From contig NZ_WMIF01000010.1 in assembly GCF_009711185.1 (NCBI RefSeq), positions 1-64,000 on the forward strand: a stretch of DNA of 64,000 nucleotides. Direction: 5' to 3'. The stretch is from Paracoccus limosus. Its GTDB lineage: Bacteria; Pseudomonadota; Alphaproteobacteria; Rhodobacterales; Rhodobacteraceae. Position numbers and translations under genes: made by a program. Shown piece after piece: positions 1 to 8,023 of this stretch. Position 1 is the first letter of the stretch. Each line of letters opens with the position of its first letter. Under the pieces are notes generated by a model. That model saw only the letters and a program-made list of their open reading frames with translations, did not search any database and was not told the DNA's origin.

Positions 1-468
1 AAGGTGACCAAGCAGAACAAGCCCGAGGCCGAGGCCCGCATCATGGCCGTGGTCGAGGATACCGGCGCCGAGCTGATCGTGCTGGCGCGCTACATGCAGG
101 TGCTGTCCGATGACATGTGCCGCAAGATGTCGGGGCGGATCATCAACATCCACCACTCGTTCCTGCCCAGCTTCAAGGGGGCGAACCCCTACAAGCAGGC
201 CTATGAGCGCGGGGTGAAGCTGATCGGCGCGACCAGCCATTACGTCACCGCCGATCTGGACGAGGGCCCGATCATCGAGCAGGACACCATCCGCGTGACC
301 CATGCCCAGTCGCCCGAGGATTACGTCAGCCTTGGCCGCGACGTGGAAAGCCAGGTGTTGGCACGGGCGATCCACGCCCATATCCACCGCCGCGTGTTCC
401 TGAACGGCAACAAGACCGTGGTCTTCCCGGCCTCGCCCGGCAGCTACGCCAGCGAGCGCATGGGCTGA
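1..468 (+). CDS. purU: Formyltetrahydrofolate deformylase, C-terminal part (cut by window start)
   Basis: PurU hydrolyses 10-formyl-tetrahydrofolate to formate and tetrahydrofolate in the cytoplasm, balancing one-carbon pools and supplying formate for purine synthesis. Only the last 155 codons are present and the frame is open to base 1. The visible part is the formyltransferase-fold catalytic domain: the [10 protein letters not shown] stretch carries the family Asn and His, and DEGPIIEQD carries the catalytic Asp. The missing N-terminus should hold the ACT domain. The sequence closely fits PurU rather than PurN, which lacks the [15 protein letters not shown] type of spacing. A GC-rich stem-loop follows the stop codon. 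Confidence 0.93.
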   Translation, partial: KVTKQNKPEAEARIMAVVEDTGAELIVLARYMQVLSDDMCRKMSGRIINIHHSFLPSFKGANPYKQAYERGVKLIGATSHYVTADLDEGPIIEQDTIRVTHAQSPEDYVSLGRDVESQVLARAIHAHIHRRVFLNGNKTVVFPASPGSYASERMG

Positions 469-476
469 GCCAAGAC

Positions 477-497
477 GGGGGCGCCCCTCGCGCCCCC
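477..497 (+). terminator. GC stem-loop after purU
   Basis: An 8-bp perfect stem (GGGGGCGC, 477-484, paired with 490-497) with a CCCTC loop starts 9 nt after the purU stop. No clear T-run follows, so it may be a weak intrinsic terminator or only an mRNA-stabilising hairpin. Confidence 0.4.
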
Positions 498-584
498 TCA
501 TCCTACCCGACGGGTGGCTTCTTTCGTGCCGAAATATCCCCGCCGGAGGCACCCAAGACCCGTCCCGGGCGCCCCCCGCGCCGC

Positions 585-2276
585 CTAGGACAAAGGCCGC
601 CGATCATCCCCGCAATGCGATAAGGCTGAAGCAATGCTGTCGGCGTAATGAACCAGCGGTTTGCGCAGCCCATGCGTCAGCAGAACCCGGCGGATGTCGC
701 GGCTGGCTCCGGTCAGCCAGAGCGTCATGCCCTTGCGATGGGTCTTCTGGGCCAGCCCCTCGATCATGTTGGCGCCACTGGAATCGAGAAAGGGCACCGC
801 GCTGAAATCCACCACCAGCATCTTGGCCCCGTCCTGAATATTGTCGAGGACCGAGCCGATGCTGGCCGCCGCGCCAAAGAACAGCGCCCCCGAGATGCGA
901 TAGACTACCGCGTCCTGCGGCTGCTGCACATCGCGAGAGCGCAGGTGATCGGGAATATCGTCGCTGACGAAGGCGTGCTGGGTGCGCACCTCGGTCGCCT
1001 TGCTCATGCGCTGGATGAACAGCAGCGAGCCAAGCGCCAGCCCGGTGACGATCGCCTCGGTCAGGTCGCGAAATACGGTCAGGCCAAAGGTCACCGTGAG
1101 CACCGTGGCCTCGCCCCAGCCCGAGCGCAGCAGGACGGCGATGGCGGGTTTCTCGACCATGTTCCAGGCCACCACCGCCAGCACCCCGGCCAGCGCTGCA
1201 AGCGGGATGTAAGAGGCCAGCGGCGCCGCCACCAGCATGAAGACCAAAAGGAACGCCGCGTGCAGCATGCCCGCGACGGGGCCATGTGCGCCCGAGCGGA
1301 CGTTGGTCGCGGTGCGCGCGATGGTCCCGGTGACGCAGATGCCGCCGAACAGCGCCGAGCCCATATTGGCGATGCCCTGCGCCAGCAGCTCGCAGTTCGA
1401 GCGGTGCCGCCGTCCGGTCATGCCATCGGCGACCACCGCCGACAGCAGCGATTCGATGGCGCCAAGCAGCGTCAGCGACAGCGCCGAGGGCAGCAGCGCC
1501 ACCACCTTTTCCAGTGAGAACGGCGGCAGATGCGGCGCCGGCAGGCTGGAGGGGATGCCGCCGAATTTCGAGCCGATCGTCGCGACTGGCAGCCCGGTCA
1601 GCCCGACGATCAGCGCGGCGGCGGCCACCGCGATCAACATGCCCGGCCAATGCGGGCGCAGGTGCTTCAACCCAAGGATCAGCGCCGCCGTGCCAAGCGC
1701 AATGGCCAGCGCCGCCGGCGTCAGCGTGCCGCGCGCCTGCCACAGCGCCGCCAGCTTGGCCACCAGCTCGCCCGGCTCATGCGCAAGGTCGAGGCCGAAG
1801 ATTTCCTTGATCTGGCTGGCAAAGATGATGACCGCGATGCCGGCGGTAAAGCCGACCGTCACCGGAAAGGGAATGAACTTGACGAATGTGCCCAGCCGCA
1901 GCAGCCCCATGGCGGCCAGCATCAGCCCTGACAGGAAGGTGGCGATGATCAGCCCGTCCATGCCGTATTTTGTGACGATGCCCGCCACCAGCACGATGAA
2001 GGCGCCTGCCGGGCCGCCGATCTGGTAGCGCGAGCCGCCAAGCGCCGAAACAAGGAAGCCGCCGATGATGGCGGTATAGAGCCCCTGCGCCGGGGTCGCG
2101 CCCGAGGCGATGGCGATGGCCATGGACAGGGGCAGCGCCACGATCGCCACGGTCAGGCCGGCGATGGCATCGGCACGCAATTGCGCCAGCCCATAGCCAT
2201 CGCGCAGCACGGTGACGAGCTTGGGCGTGAAAAGCGAGGAAAATCCCGGCTGTTGCGGGGTTGCTGTCTGGGTCAT
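585..2276 (-). CDS. SulP-family anion transporter with STAS domain
   Basis: Inner-membrane SulP (SLC26-like) transporter of 563 residues. Members move sulfate, bicarbonate or other anions, and the substrate cannot be read from sequence. The N-terminal two thirds form about 10-12 hydrophobic segments, with the family signature near the first helices (DAIAGLTVAIVALPLSMA and GLYTAIIGG). The last ~120 residues are a STAS domain with the DFSAVPFLDSSGAN loop, which in anti-sigma-factor antagonists holds the phosphorylatable Ser. The ATG at 2276 (MTQTATPQQ) is chosen because a longer in-frame reading runs antisense-like through the upstream regulator gene and has no transporter homology. It lies 68 nt downstream of an XRE regulator in the same orientation and is probably co-transcribed with it. 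Confidence 0.9.
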   Translation of the reverse strand: MTQTATPQQPGFSSLFTPKLVTVLRDGYGLAQLRADAIAGLTVAIVALPLSMAIAIASGATPAQGLYTAIIGGFLVSALGGSRYQIGGPAGAFIVLVAGIVTKYGMDGLIIATFLSGLMLAAMGLLRLGTFVKFIPFPVTVGFTAGIAVIIFASQIKEIFGLDLAHEPGELVAKLAALWQARGTLTPAALAIALGTAALILGLKHLRPHWPGMLIAVAAAALIVGLTGLPVATIGSKFGGIPSSLPAPHLPPFSLEKVVALLPSALSLTLLGAIESLLSAVVADGMTGRRHRSNCELLAQGIANMGSALFGGICVTGTIARTATNVRSGAHGPVAGMLHAAFLLVFMLVAAPLASYIPLAALAGVLAVVAWNMVEKPAIAVLLRSGWGEATVLTVTFGLTVFRDLTEAIVTGLALGSLLFIQRMSKATEVRTQHAFVSDDIPDHLRSRDVQQPQDAVVYRISGALFFGAAASIGSVLDNIQDGAKMLVVDFSAVPFLDSSGANMIEGLAQKTHRKGMTLWLTGASRDIRRVLLTHGLRKPLVHYADSIASALSHCGDDRRPLS

Positions 2277-2344
2277 CTCAAGGCCGCACCTTTGCAAAGG
2301 GGGCGGCGGCATCGTCGGCAGGAGGTCGGCGGTCGCCGTCGCAT

Positions 2345-2611
2345 TCAGGGTCGTTCGCTGTCCGGGGCAGGTTTCAGCCGCACGCCGCGACCGCCGGACG
2401 AACTGACGGCGCCTTCGCCGATCAGATCGATCCCGGCGGCGTCCAGTGCCTCGACCACGCGCGTCAGGCTGTCGACGACGCCGCGCACATTGCCATCGCT
2501 GGCCTCCATGCGCTGGATCGTCGGGACCGACAGGCCCGAAAGCTCGGCCAGCCGTTTCTGGTCGATGCCAAGCAGGGCGCGTGCCGCACGCATCTGGGCC
2601 GCAGTGATCAT
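2345..2611 (-). CDS. XRE-family helix-turn-helix regulator
   Basis: An 88-residue protein that is almost entirely an HTH_3 (Cro/C1-type) DNA-binding domain. MRAARALLGIDQKRLAELSG and VPTIQRMEAS fit the helix-turn-helix, and a short Gly/Ser-rich tail follows. It precedes the SulP transporter gene on the same strand and probably regulates that transporter and itself. A perfect 15-bp palindrome overlaps its predicted promoter (2652-2672) and is the obvious candidate operator. It has no sensor domain, so any ligand or partner is unknown. Confidence 0.85.
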   Translation of the reverse strand: MITAAQMRAARALLGIDQKRLAELSGLSVPTIQRMEASDGNVRGVVDSLTRVVEALDAAGIDLIGEGAVSSSGGRGVRLKPAPDSERP

Positions 2612-2651
2612 TCAGCCGATTCCCATCCTTCACATGCATGGCTAGCATATC

Positions 2652-2672
2652 ACTATAGATGTTTGAAACATC
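2652..2672 (-). promoter_or_regulatory. Promoter -10 and palindromic operator candidate for XRE-SulP unit
   Basis: Read on the minus strand, the perfect dyad GATGTTT-C-AAACATC (2658-2672) is immediately followed by TATAGT (2657-2652), a 5/6 match to a -10 box. Transcription would start near 2645, about 34 nt before the regulator's ATG. A repressor on the dyad would sit in the -10/-35 spacer. The -35 is poorly defined. Confidence 0.55.
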
Positions 2673-2790
2673 AATTCTGATGGGTCTACCCTAAACTTCC
2701 CAACCTTTTCCCGAATGCCGGCGCGGTTTGCCCGACCGTTGCCTGCCTGCTATGCAGGGGGCGGATGCGGCCCGCAGGTGGGGACAGGCG

Positions 2791-3333
2791 ATGGCAGTCA
2801 GGCTTTTGTTGATCGCGGCGGTGGCGCCGGCCGGGGCGCAGTTTCCCGCCGATCCGCCGGCGGCGCCCGGCCCGCTGTCCCGCGTCAGGCCGCTGGAGCG
2901 GCCGGGGCAGGCGGTTTCGTCGCCGCTGCTGCGCGCGCGCCAGACGGCGGCGGCGCTGGGATTGCAGCCGGTGATCGAACCGGCGCTGGCCGAGGTGGAT
3001 TTCGGCGCCTGGCGCGGGCAATCGCCCGAGGCGGTGCTGCAGGGCGATCCCGCTGGCTTTGCCCGCTGGCACGCCGATCCCGCTCAGGCCCCGCATGGCG
3101 GCGAAAGTTTTGCCGCGATGTCGGCGCGGGTCATCGACTGGCTGGCGCGGATCGCCGGGCAGGCGGGCACGCTGGTCGCGGTCAGCCACCCCGGCCCGAT
3201 GCAGGCGGCGCTGTTGCATGTGCTGGGAGCCGGCACCGCCGAGGCGGGCCGGATCGGCGTCGGCTCTCTGTCGCGGCTGCAGCTCAGCCATGACGGGCGG
3301 CGCTGGTCGGTGGTGCTGCCGGCCGGGGCCTGA
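2791..3333 (+). CDS. Histidine-phosphatase-fold protein lacking the RHG motif
   Basis: A 180-residue protein of the histidine phosphatase (phosphoglycerate mutase-like) superfamily. Recognisable family blocks are SPLLRARQTA (second Arg), EVDFGAWRG, PHGGES and VSHPGPMQAAL (second catalytic His). At the N-terminus, where the phospho-accepting RHG should follow the first strand, the sequence reads LLLIAAVAPAG, so the nucleophilic His and its Arg are absent. It is therefore probably catalytically inactive or altered. The ATG at 2791 is preferred because the family strand LLLIA begins four residues later. Its stop abuts the stop of convergent urtE with no gap. Confidence 0.75.
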   Translation: MAVRLLLIAAVAPAGAQFPADPPAAPGPLSRVRPLERPGQAVSSPLLRARQTAAALGLQPVIEPALAEVDFGAWRGQSPEAVLQGDPAGFARWHADPAQAPHGGESFAAMSARVIDWLARIAGQAGTLVAVSHPGPMQAALLHVLGAGTAEAGRIGVGSLSRLQLSHDGRRWSVVLPAGA

Positions 3334-4044
3334 TCAGGCCGCTTGGCCCAGCCCGGCCAGCCGGGCCTTCAACTGCTCGCGCGGGATCTCGGCGCGGCTG
3401 CCGCCCAGAACCTCGCGGCCACGTTCCAGCATCACGAAGCGGTCGCCAAGGTCATAGGCGAAGTCGAAGAACTGCTCGACCAGCACGATGGCCATGTCGC
3501 CCCGGTCGCGCAGGCCTTTGATGACGCGGCCGATCTGCTGGATGATGTTGGGCTGGATGCCCTCGGTCGGCTCGTCAAGCAACAGCACCTTGGGCCGGGT
3601 GATCAGCGCGCGGGCAATCGACAGCTGCTGCTGCTGGCCGCCCGACAGATCGCCGCCGCGCCGGTGGCTCATCTCGGCCAGCACGGGGAAATGCTCGAAG
3701 ATCGCGTCAGGGATCTTGCGTTCGCCGCTCGGCAGCAGGCCAAAGCCGGTTTCCAGATTTTCGCGCACCGTCAGCAGCGGAAAGATCATCCGGCCCTGCG
3801 GGACATAGCCGATGCCGCGCGCGGCCATGGTCTGGGCATTGACCCGGCCCAGTTCCTCGCCGTTCAGGCGCAGCGTGCCGCCGGATCGCGGGTGGCTGCC
3901 CGACAGGACCTTCAGCAGGCTGGTCTTGCCGACGCCATTGTTGCCCATGATGCAGGTGACCTGACCGGGCTCGGCGATCAGGTCGATGCCGTAAAGGATC
4001 TGGCTGCCGCCGTAATGCAATGTGATGCCGCGTGCGTCCAGCAT
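3334..4044 (-). CDS. urtE: Urea ABC transporter ATP-binding subunit UrtE
   Basis: The second ATPase of the urea/short-chain amide importer, working with UrtD under the UrtBC permease at the inner membrane. The 236 residues show Walker A GNNGVGKTS (about 34-42), a Q-loop in GYVPQGRMIFP, the LSGGQQQQLSIARAL signature and Walker B VLLLDEPTEGIQP. The signature with four Gln, together with EGIQPNIIQQIG, is typical of UrtE and separates it from LivF. Its ATG is one base after the urtD stop (TGACATG), with a strong GGAAGGGG ribosome site lying inside the end of urtD. It is the last gene of the urt operon. Confidence 0.95.
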   Translation of the reverse strand: MLDARGITLHYGGSQILYGIDLIAEPGQVTCIMGNNGVGKTSLLKVLSGSHPRSGGTLRLNGEELGRVNAQTMAARGIGYVPQGRMIFPLLTVRENLETGFGLLPSGERKIPDAIFEHFPVLAEMSHRRGGDLSGGQQQQLSIARALITRPKVLLLDEPTEGIQPNIIQQIGRVIKGLRDRGDMAIVLVEQFFDFAYDLGDRFVMLERGREVLGGSRAEIPREQLKARLAGLGQAA

Positions 4045-4045
4045 G

Positions 4046-4789
4046 TCAGCCCCTTCCCAGATAGACTTCGATGACCTGCGGATTGGCGGTGACGTGATCG
4101 AGGCTGCCCTCGGCCAGAACCGAGCCTTCGTGCAGGACCGTCACCTTGCAGTCCAGCCGGCGTACGAAATCCATGTCATGCTCCACCACCACCACGGCGT
4201 GGCGCTGCGCCAGACGGCGCAGCAGCGTCGTGGTCTGTTCCCGCTCGGCCAGGGTCATCCCGGCGGCGGGCTCATCCACCAGCAGCAGGCGCGGCTCCTG
4301 CGCCAGCAGCATGCCGATCTCCAGCCATTGTTTCTGGCCATGGCTCAGCTCGCCCGACTTGCGGGCCAGATGCGCGTCCAGCCCCACCTCCATCGCCAAG
4401 GCGGTGACGCGGGCCTCTGTCTCCAGCCCCGGTTTCCACCACAGCACCCGGAACGGGCCGCGCGCGGCCTTCAGCGCCATGGTCAGGTTTTCGGCCACGG
4501 TCTGGTCCTCGAACACGGTCGGGCGCTGGAACTTGCGGCCCACGCCGGCCCGGGCGATCTGCGCCTCGTTCAGCTTGAGCAGGCTGACCGAGTTTTCGCC
4601 CCACAGCACTTGGCCTTCGTTCGGGCGGGTCTTGCCGGTCACGATGTCCATGAAGGTGGTCTTGCCGGCGCCGTTCGGGCCGATGATCGCCCGCAACTCG
4701 CATTCTGCGATGGCGAAGCTGAGATTGTTGATGGCGCGGAACCCGTCAAAGCTGACCGAGATGCCGCTGACCTCCAGAAGCGCGCTCAT
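4046..4789 (-). CDS. urtD: Urea ABC transporter ATP-binding subunit UrtD
   Basis: First cytoplasmic ATPase of the urea importer. It has 247 residues, with Walker A GPNGAGKTTF (about 37-46), signature ELSHGQKQWLEIG and Walker B LLLVDEPAAGMT. The SHGQKQWLEI signature is characteristic of UrtD within the branched-chain amino-acid-type ABC ATPases. Its start overlaps the urtC stop by 4 nt (ATGA), indicating translational coupling, and urtE follows after 1 nt. It fits an equimolar UrtD/UrtE heterodimer. Confidence 0.95.
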   Translation of the reverse strand: MSALLEVSGISVSFDGFRAINNLSFAIAECELRAIIGPNGAGKTTFMDIVTGKTRPNEGQVLWGENSVSLLKLNEAQIARAGVGRKFQRPTVFEDQTVAENLTMALKAARGPFRVLWWKPGLETEARVTALAMEVGLDAHLARKSGELSHGQKQWLEIGMLLAQEPRLLLVDEPAAGMTLAEREQTTTLLRRLAQRHAVVVVEHDMDFVRRLDCKVTVLHEGSVLAEGSLDHVTANPQVIEVYLGRG

Positions 4790-6018
4790 TCCACGGCCTC
4801 CCTTTCCTGCAAGGCGCCCATGTCCGGGCCAAGGGGGGTGCCGCCGCGCCGGGGCGGGCGCAGATGCGCCAGTGCGTCAAAGATGCCCGAGATGCCCTTG
4901 GGGGCAAACAGCGTGACCAGCACGAAGGAAAGGCCCAGCAGCACCTGCCACCAATCCACCCATTTGATGGTGTAGAACCCAAGGTTCACATCCGGGGCGC
5001 GGCCCCCGGTGAACCAGCTTGACAGCATCGAGACGACGATCGCGCCGATCACCGCGCCGTAAAGCCGCCCCCGCCCGCCGATCGCCACCCAGACCGCCAG
5101 ATAGATCGAGGCGATGGGCGCCAGCTCCGCCGGGTTGATGATGCCCGCCTGCGGATAATACAGCGCCCCCGCGATGCCCGTAATGACAGCGGCAAGCGTA
5201 AAGACCACCAGCTTGTAGCTTTCGACCGAATAGCCCAGGAAGCGGACTCGCGCCTCATCGTCGCGGATGGCGCGGGTGACGCTGCCGAATTTGCCCGAGG
5301 CGACCCAGGACACCAGCAGATAGCCAAGCCCCAGTGCCACGGCCGAGGCCCAGAAGAACCAGATCGACAGGCTTTCCTGCGGCACGGCATCCAGACCGGG
5401 AATGTTCTGCAGCCCCGACAGCCCGTTATTGCCGCGCAGGCCCGAATCGTTCTGGAACAGATACAGCGCCAGCGCCAGCGTCATCGCCTGCGTCAGGATC
5501 GACAGATAGACCCCGTTCACGCGCGAGCGGAACGCCAGCCAGCCAAAGACCAGCGCCAGCAGTCCCGGCACCAGCACCACCAGCGCCAATTGCCCGATCA
5601 ATGAGCCGGAGAGGAACCAGATCGCCGGGAACTGGTCCGAACCGACGACGCCAAAGATCTGGGTGGCGACGGCCTGATTGATCTCGGCGGCGGTCGGGGG
5701 GATCGGCAGGTTCGCAAGCGAGCCGGTGACGATGGTCTCGGTCCGCGCGACCATCAGCCACATGCCGATCATGTAGCCGCCAAGGGCAAAGAACGCCATC
5801 TGGCCCAGCGACAGGATGCCGGCATAGCCCCAGACCAGATCCATGGCGACGGCGGCCAGCGCCAGACACAGCGTCTTGCCCAGCGTCTTGACCATGCTGG
5901 TCGAGATGACGCCGGTGCCGTAGCCGGTGGACAGGATCGTGACGCCCACCGTGAACACGGCCAGCACCGCCAGAAAGACCAGGATCGAGGGGTGACGAAG
6001 CACCAAGGGTTTGCGCAT
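4786..6018 (-). CDS. urtC: Urea ABC transporter permease UrtC
   Basis: Inner-membrane permease of 410 residues, BPD_transp_2 (LivM-like) family, with about ten predicted transmembrane stretches. The family-typical core DLVWGYAGILSLGQMAFFALGG is visible around residues 60-80 (quoted here in part: GYAGILSLGQMAF). A motif with RDDEARVRFLGYSVESYKL forms the cytoplasmic coupling loop that contacts the ATPases. The C-terminal tail is Arg/Pro-rich. The gene starts 1 nt after the urtB stop (TGACATG) and overlaps urtD by 4 nt, so it is part of a tightly coupled operon. Confidence 0.94.
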   Translation of the reverse strand: MRKPLVLRHPSILVFLAVLAVFTVGVTILSTGYGTGVISTSMVKTLGKTLCLALAAVAMDLVWGYAGILSLGQMAFFALGGYMIGMWLMVARTETIVTGSLANLPIPPTAAEINQAVATQIFGVVGSDQFPAIWFLSGSLIGQLALVVLVPGLLALVFGWLAFRSRVNGVYLSILTQAMTLALALYLFQNDSGLRGNNGLSGLQNIPGLDAVPQESLSIWFFWASAVALGLGYLLVSWVASGKFGSVTRAIRDDEARVRFLGYSVESYKLVVFTLAAVITGIAGALYYPQAGIINPAELAPIASIYLAVWVAIGGRGRLYGAVIGAIVVSMLSSWFTGGRAPDVNLGFYTIKWVDWWQVLLGLSFVLVTLFAPKGISGIFDALAHLRPPRRGGTPLGPDMGALQEREAVE

Positions 6019-6019
6019 G

Positions 6020-7966
6020 TCAGGCCCCCACGGCGGCGCGGCCCTTGGCGGCGATGATGCCGCGCGGCCGGAACTGGATGAAGATGATGATGAACAGGAT
6101 CATGTAGGTCTGTGCGGCCAGCGTATTGGCCGGGTTGAACCACTCGATGCCCTTTTGCAGGAAGCCGATCAGCGCGGCCCCGGCCAGCGTGCCCCAGATA
6201 TTGCCGACGCCGCCGACCACGACCGTCATGAAGCTTTGCACGATGTAGTCGCTGCCAAGCTCTGAGGTGACCTTGGCAAACAGCCCGATGGCCACGCCCG
6301 CGATCCCGGCGATGCCCGAGCCAAGGCCAAAGGTCAGCATGTTGATGCGGTCGGGGCTGATGCCCATGCTGGCCGCCATGCCGGGGTTCTGGGTCACGGC
6401 GCGCACCTCGAGCCCCAGCCGGGTGCGGTTCATGATGAAGAGGTAAAGCCCCAGAAACACCAGCGCGAGGACGAAGATCGCGATGCGGATATAGCTGATC
6501 GACACGATGTCGTTGAAGGTCAGCGCCCCGTCCAGCCAGCCCGGCGAGGTCAGCGGGCGGGCCTGCGTGCCGAAGATGTTCTTGGCCAGCTGTTGCAGCG
6601 CGATGGAGACGCCGAAGGTCGCCAGCAGCGTCTCCAGCGGGCGCTTGTAGAGGTGCCGGATCACCAGCCGCTCCAGCGCCACGCCGGCGGCGAAGGTGAC
6701 GGCAAAGGCCAGAGGCAGCGCCACGATCAGCGAGATCGTCTTGTCGCTGATGAACTGCTGCACGACATAGCCGGTATAGGCGCCCATCATGATGAATTCG
6801 CCATGCGCCATGTTAATGACGCCCATCACGCCAAAGGTGATGGCCAGACCGATGGCGGCAAGGAAATAGATCGAGGCCAGGGACAGCGCATCCAGCGACA
6901 GGTCCGCCGCCTGCATCAGGCCGATGCGGGTTTCGGTGCCGCGCAGGGCGGCGCGGGCGGCGGCGGTGACATCGGCGTTCGGCTCGGCATAGACATCGAG
7001 GAAATGAAAGCGGTCGAGCGCGGCGGTGACCTCATCCTCGCTGGCGGCGGGTTGCACCAGACCCTGCCCTTCAAGCGCGGTATAGGCGCGGTCGCGGGCG
7101 GCCTCATCGCCAAGCTCGATCACCGGCACGCCGCCGACCATGCCGTTGACGATGTGCTGGGCCAGCGTGGCGCGCTCGGCCTGCGGGGTCAGGCGGGCGG
7201 GGGCGAGGCCCGCATCGACCAGCATGGCATAGGCGGCATCGCGGGGAATGTCGCTGCCCACGGCCAGTTCATCCGCGACATTGGCATCGGCGGGGATGGT
7301 CTCCAGCGCGACGCGGCGGGTGGTCAGGATCGGGTTCAGGCTGGCGCGGAACTCCAGCGAGGTATCGCCGCCAAAGCTTTGCATCGCGGCGATGCGCGCG
7401 GCGGGATCGGTGTCATATTGGATGGTCAGCAGCCGTTCCAGCCGCTGCTTGCGCGCGGCGAGCGTCGGGTCGGGATCGTCCATCGCCTGCCGCAGCAGGC
7501 CCAGTTGCGCGGCATCGCCCTTGCGCGACAGCGCCTCCAGTGCCTCGGCGCGGCGCTTGGGATCGGGGTCGGACAGGGCCGAGCCCGCCATCGCCGCCGA
7601 GATCAGCCCGCGCACGCCCGAATTCGGGCGCAGCAGTGTCACCTGATCCTCGGGGGCCGGGCCCAGATCGGCGCCGGTCGCGGCATCGGTCAGGTGCAGC
7701 GCGTCGCCTTCGGGGGCGGCGATCACCAGCCGCCCGTCGGATTTGCGCAAGCCCAGCAGCCGGTCGCCCCAGGCTTGCAGCAGCGCCGCGCCCTGCGGCC
7801 CGGTTGCGGCGATGGCTGCCACCACCGGCTCGACCGTCTGGCGCGAGGGCTTTTCGATCTGGTCGCGATACTGGGCGATCACCCCCGCCAGATCAGCAGT
7901 TTGCGCGCGGGCGGACAGCGGCAGGACCAGCGCCAGAAGCGCCAGGACTAGGACAATGGAACGCAT
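6020..7966 (-). CDS. urtB: Urea ABC transporter permease UrtB with long periplasmic N-terminus
   Basis: 648 residues. A signal peptide (LVLALLALVLPLSARA) is followed by a soluble ~340-residue region rich in Ala/Leu helices, then a LivH-like permease of about eight transmembrane helices. AIGLAITFGVMGVINMAHGE and GYVVQQF mark the start of the permease, and AVTQNPGMAASMGIS is the coupling loop. The extra N-terminal region is normal for UrtB and absent from LivH. The ATG at 7966 is chosen because it begins the signal peptide, and an upstream in-frame extension of 16 residues has no coding support. It is separated from urtA by 57 nt holding a stem-loop. Confidence 0.93.
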   Translation of the reverse strand: MRSIVLVLALLALVLPLSARAQTADLAGVIAQYRDQIEKPSRQTVEPVVAAIAATGPQGAALLQAWGDRLLGLRKSDGRLVIAAPEGDALHLTDAATGADLGPAPEDQVTLLRPNSGVRGLISAAMAGSALSDPDPKRRAEALEALSRKGDAAQLGLLRQAMDDPDPTLAARKQRLERLLTIQYDTDPAARIAAMQSFGGDTSLEFRASLNPILTTRRVALETIPADANVADELAVGSDIPRDAAYAMLVDAGLAPARLTPQAERATLAQHIVNGMVGGVPVIELGDEAARDRAYTALEGQGLVQPAASEDEVTAALDRFHFLDVYAEPNADVTAAARAALRGTETRIGLMQAADLSLDALSLASIYFLAAIGLAITFGVMGVINMAHGEFIMMGAYTGYVVQQFISDKTISLIVALPLAFAVTFAAGVALERLVIRHLYKRPLETLLATFGVSIALQQLAKNIFGTQARPLTSPGWLDGALTFNDIVSISYIRIAIFVLALVFLGLYLFIMNRTRLGLEVRAVTQNPGMAASMGISPDRINMLTFGLGSGIAGIAGVAIGLFAKVTSELGSDYIVQSFMTVVVGGVGNIWGTLAGAALIGFLQKGIEWFNPANTLAAQTYMILFIIIFIQFRPRGIIAAKGRAAVGA

Positions 7967-7984
7967 GAAATCCCCGGAACGGTA

Positions 7985-8012
7985 AGAAAGGGGCGGCAGA
8001 GCACTGCCGCCC
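7985..8012 (-). terminator. Stem-loop between urtA and urtB (attenuating terminator candidate)
   Basis: A perfect 9-bp stem pairs 7991-7999 with 8004-8012 around a 4-nt loop. On the minus strand it is followed by CTTTCTT. It lies 11 nt after the urtA stop and 24 nt before the urtB start. Such elements commonly let the binding protein be made in excess of the membrane subunits by partial termination or by blocking 3' decay. Confidence 0.6.
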
Positions 8013-8023
8013 ACAGGGTCAGG

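Noticed and set aside
2277..2648. 124-residue N-terminal extension of the SulP transporter
   Set aside because: It runs out of frame through the XRE gene on the same strand, is Arg/Gly low complexity, and the transporter has a good internal ATG at 2276.
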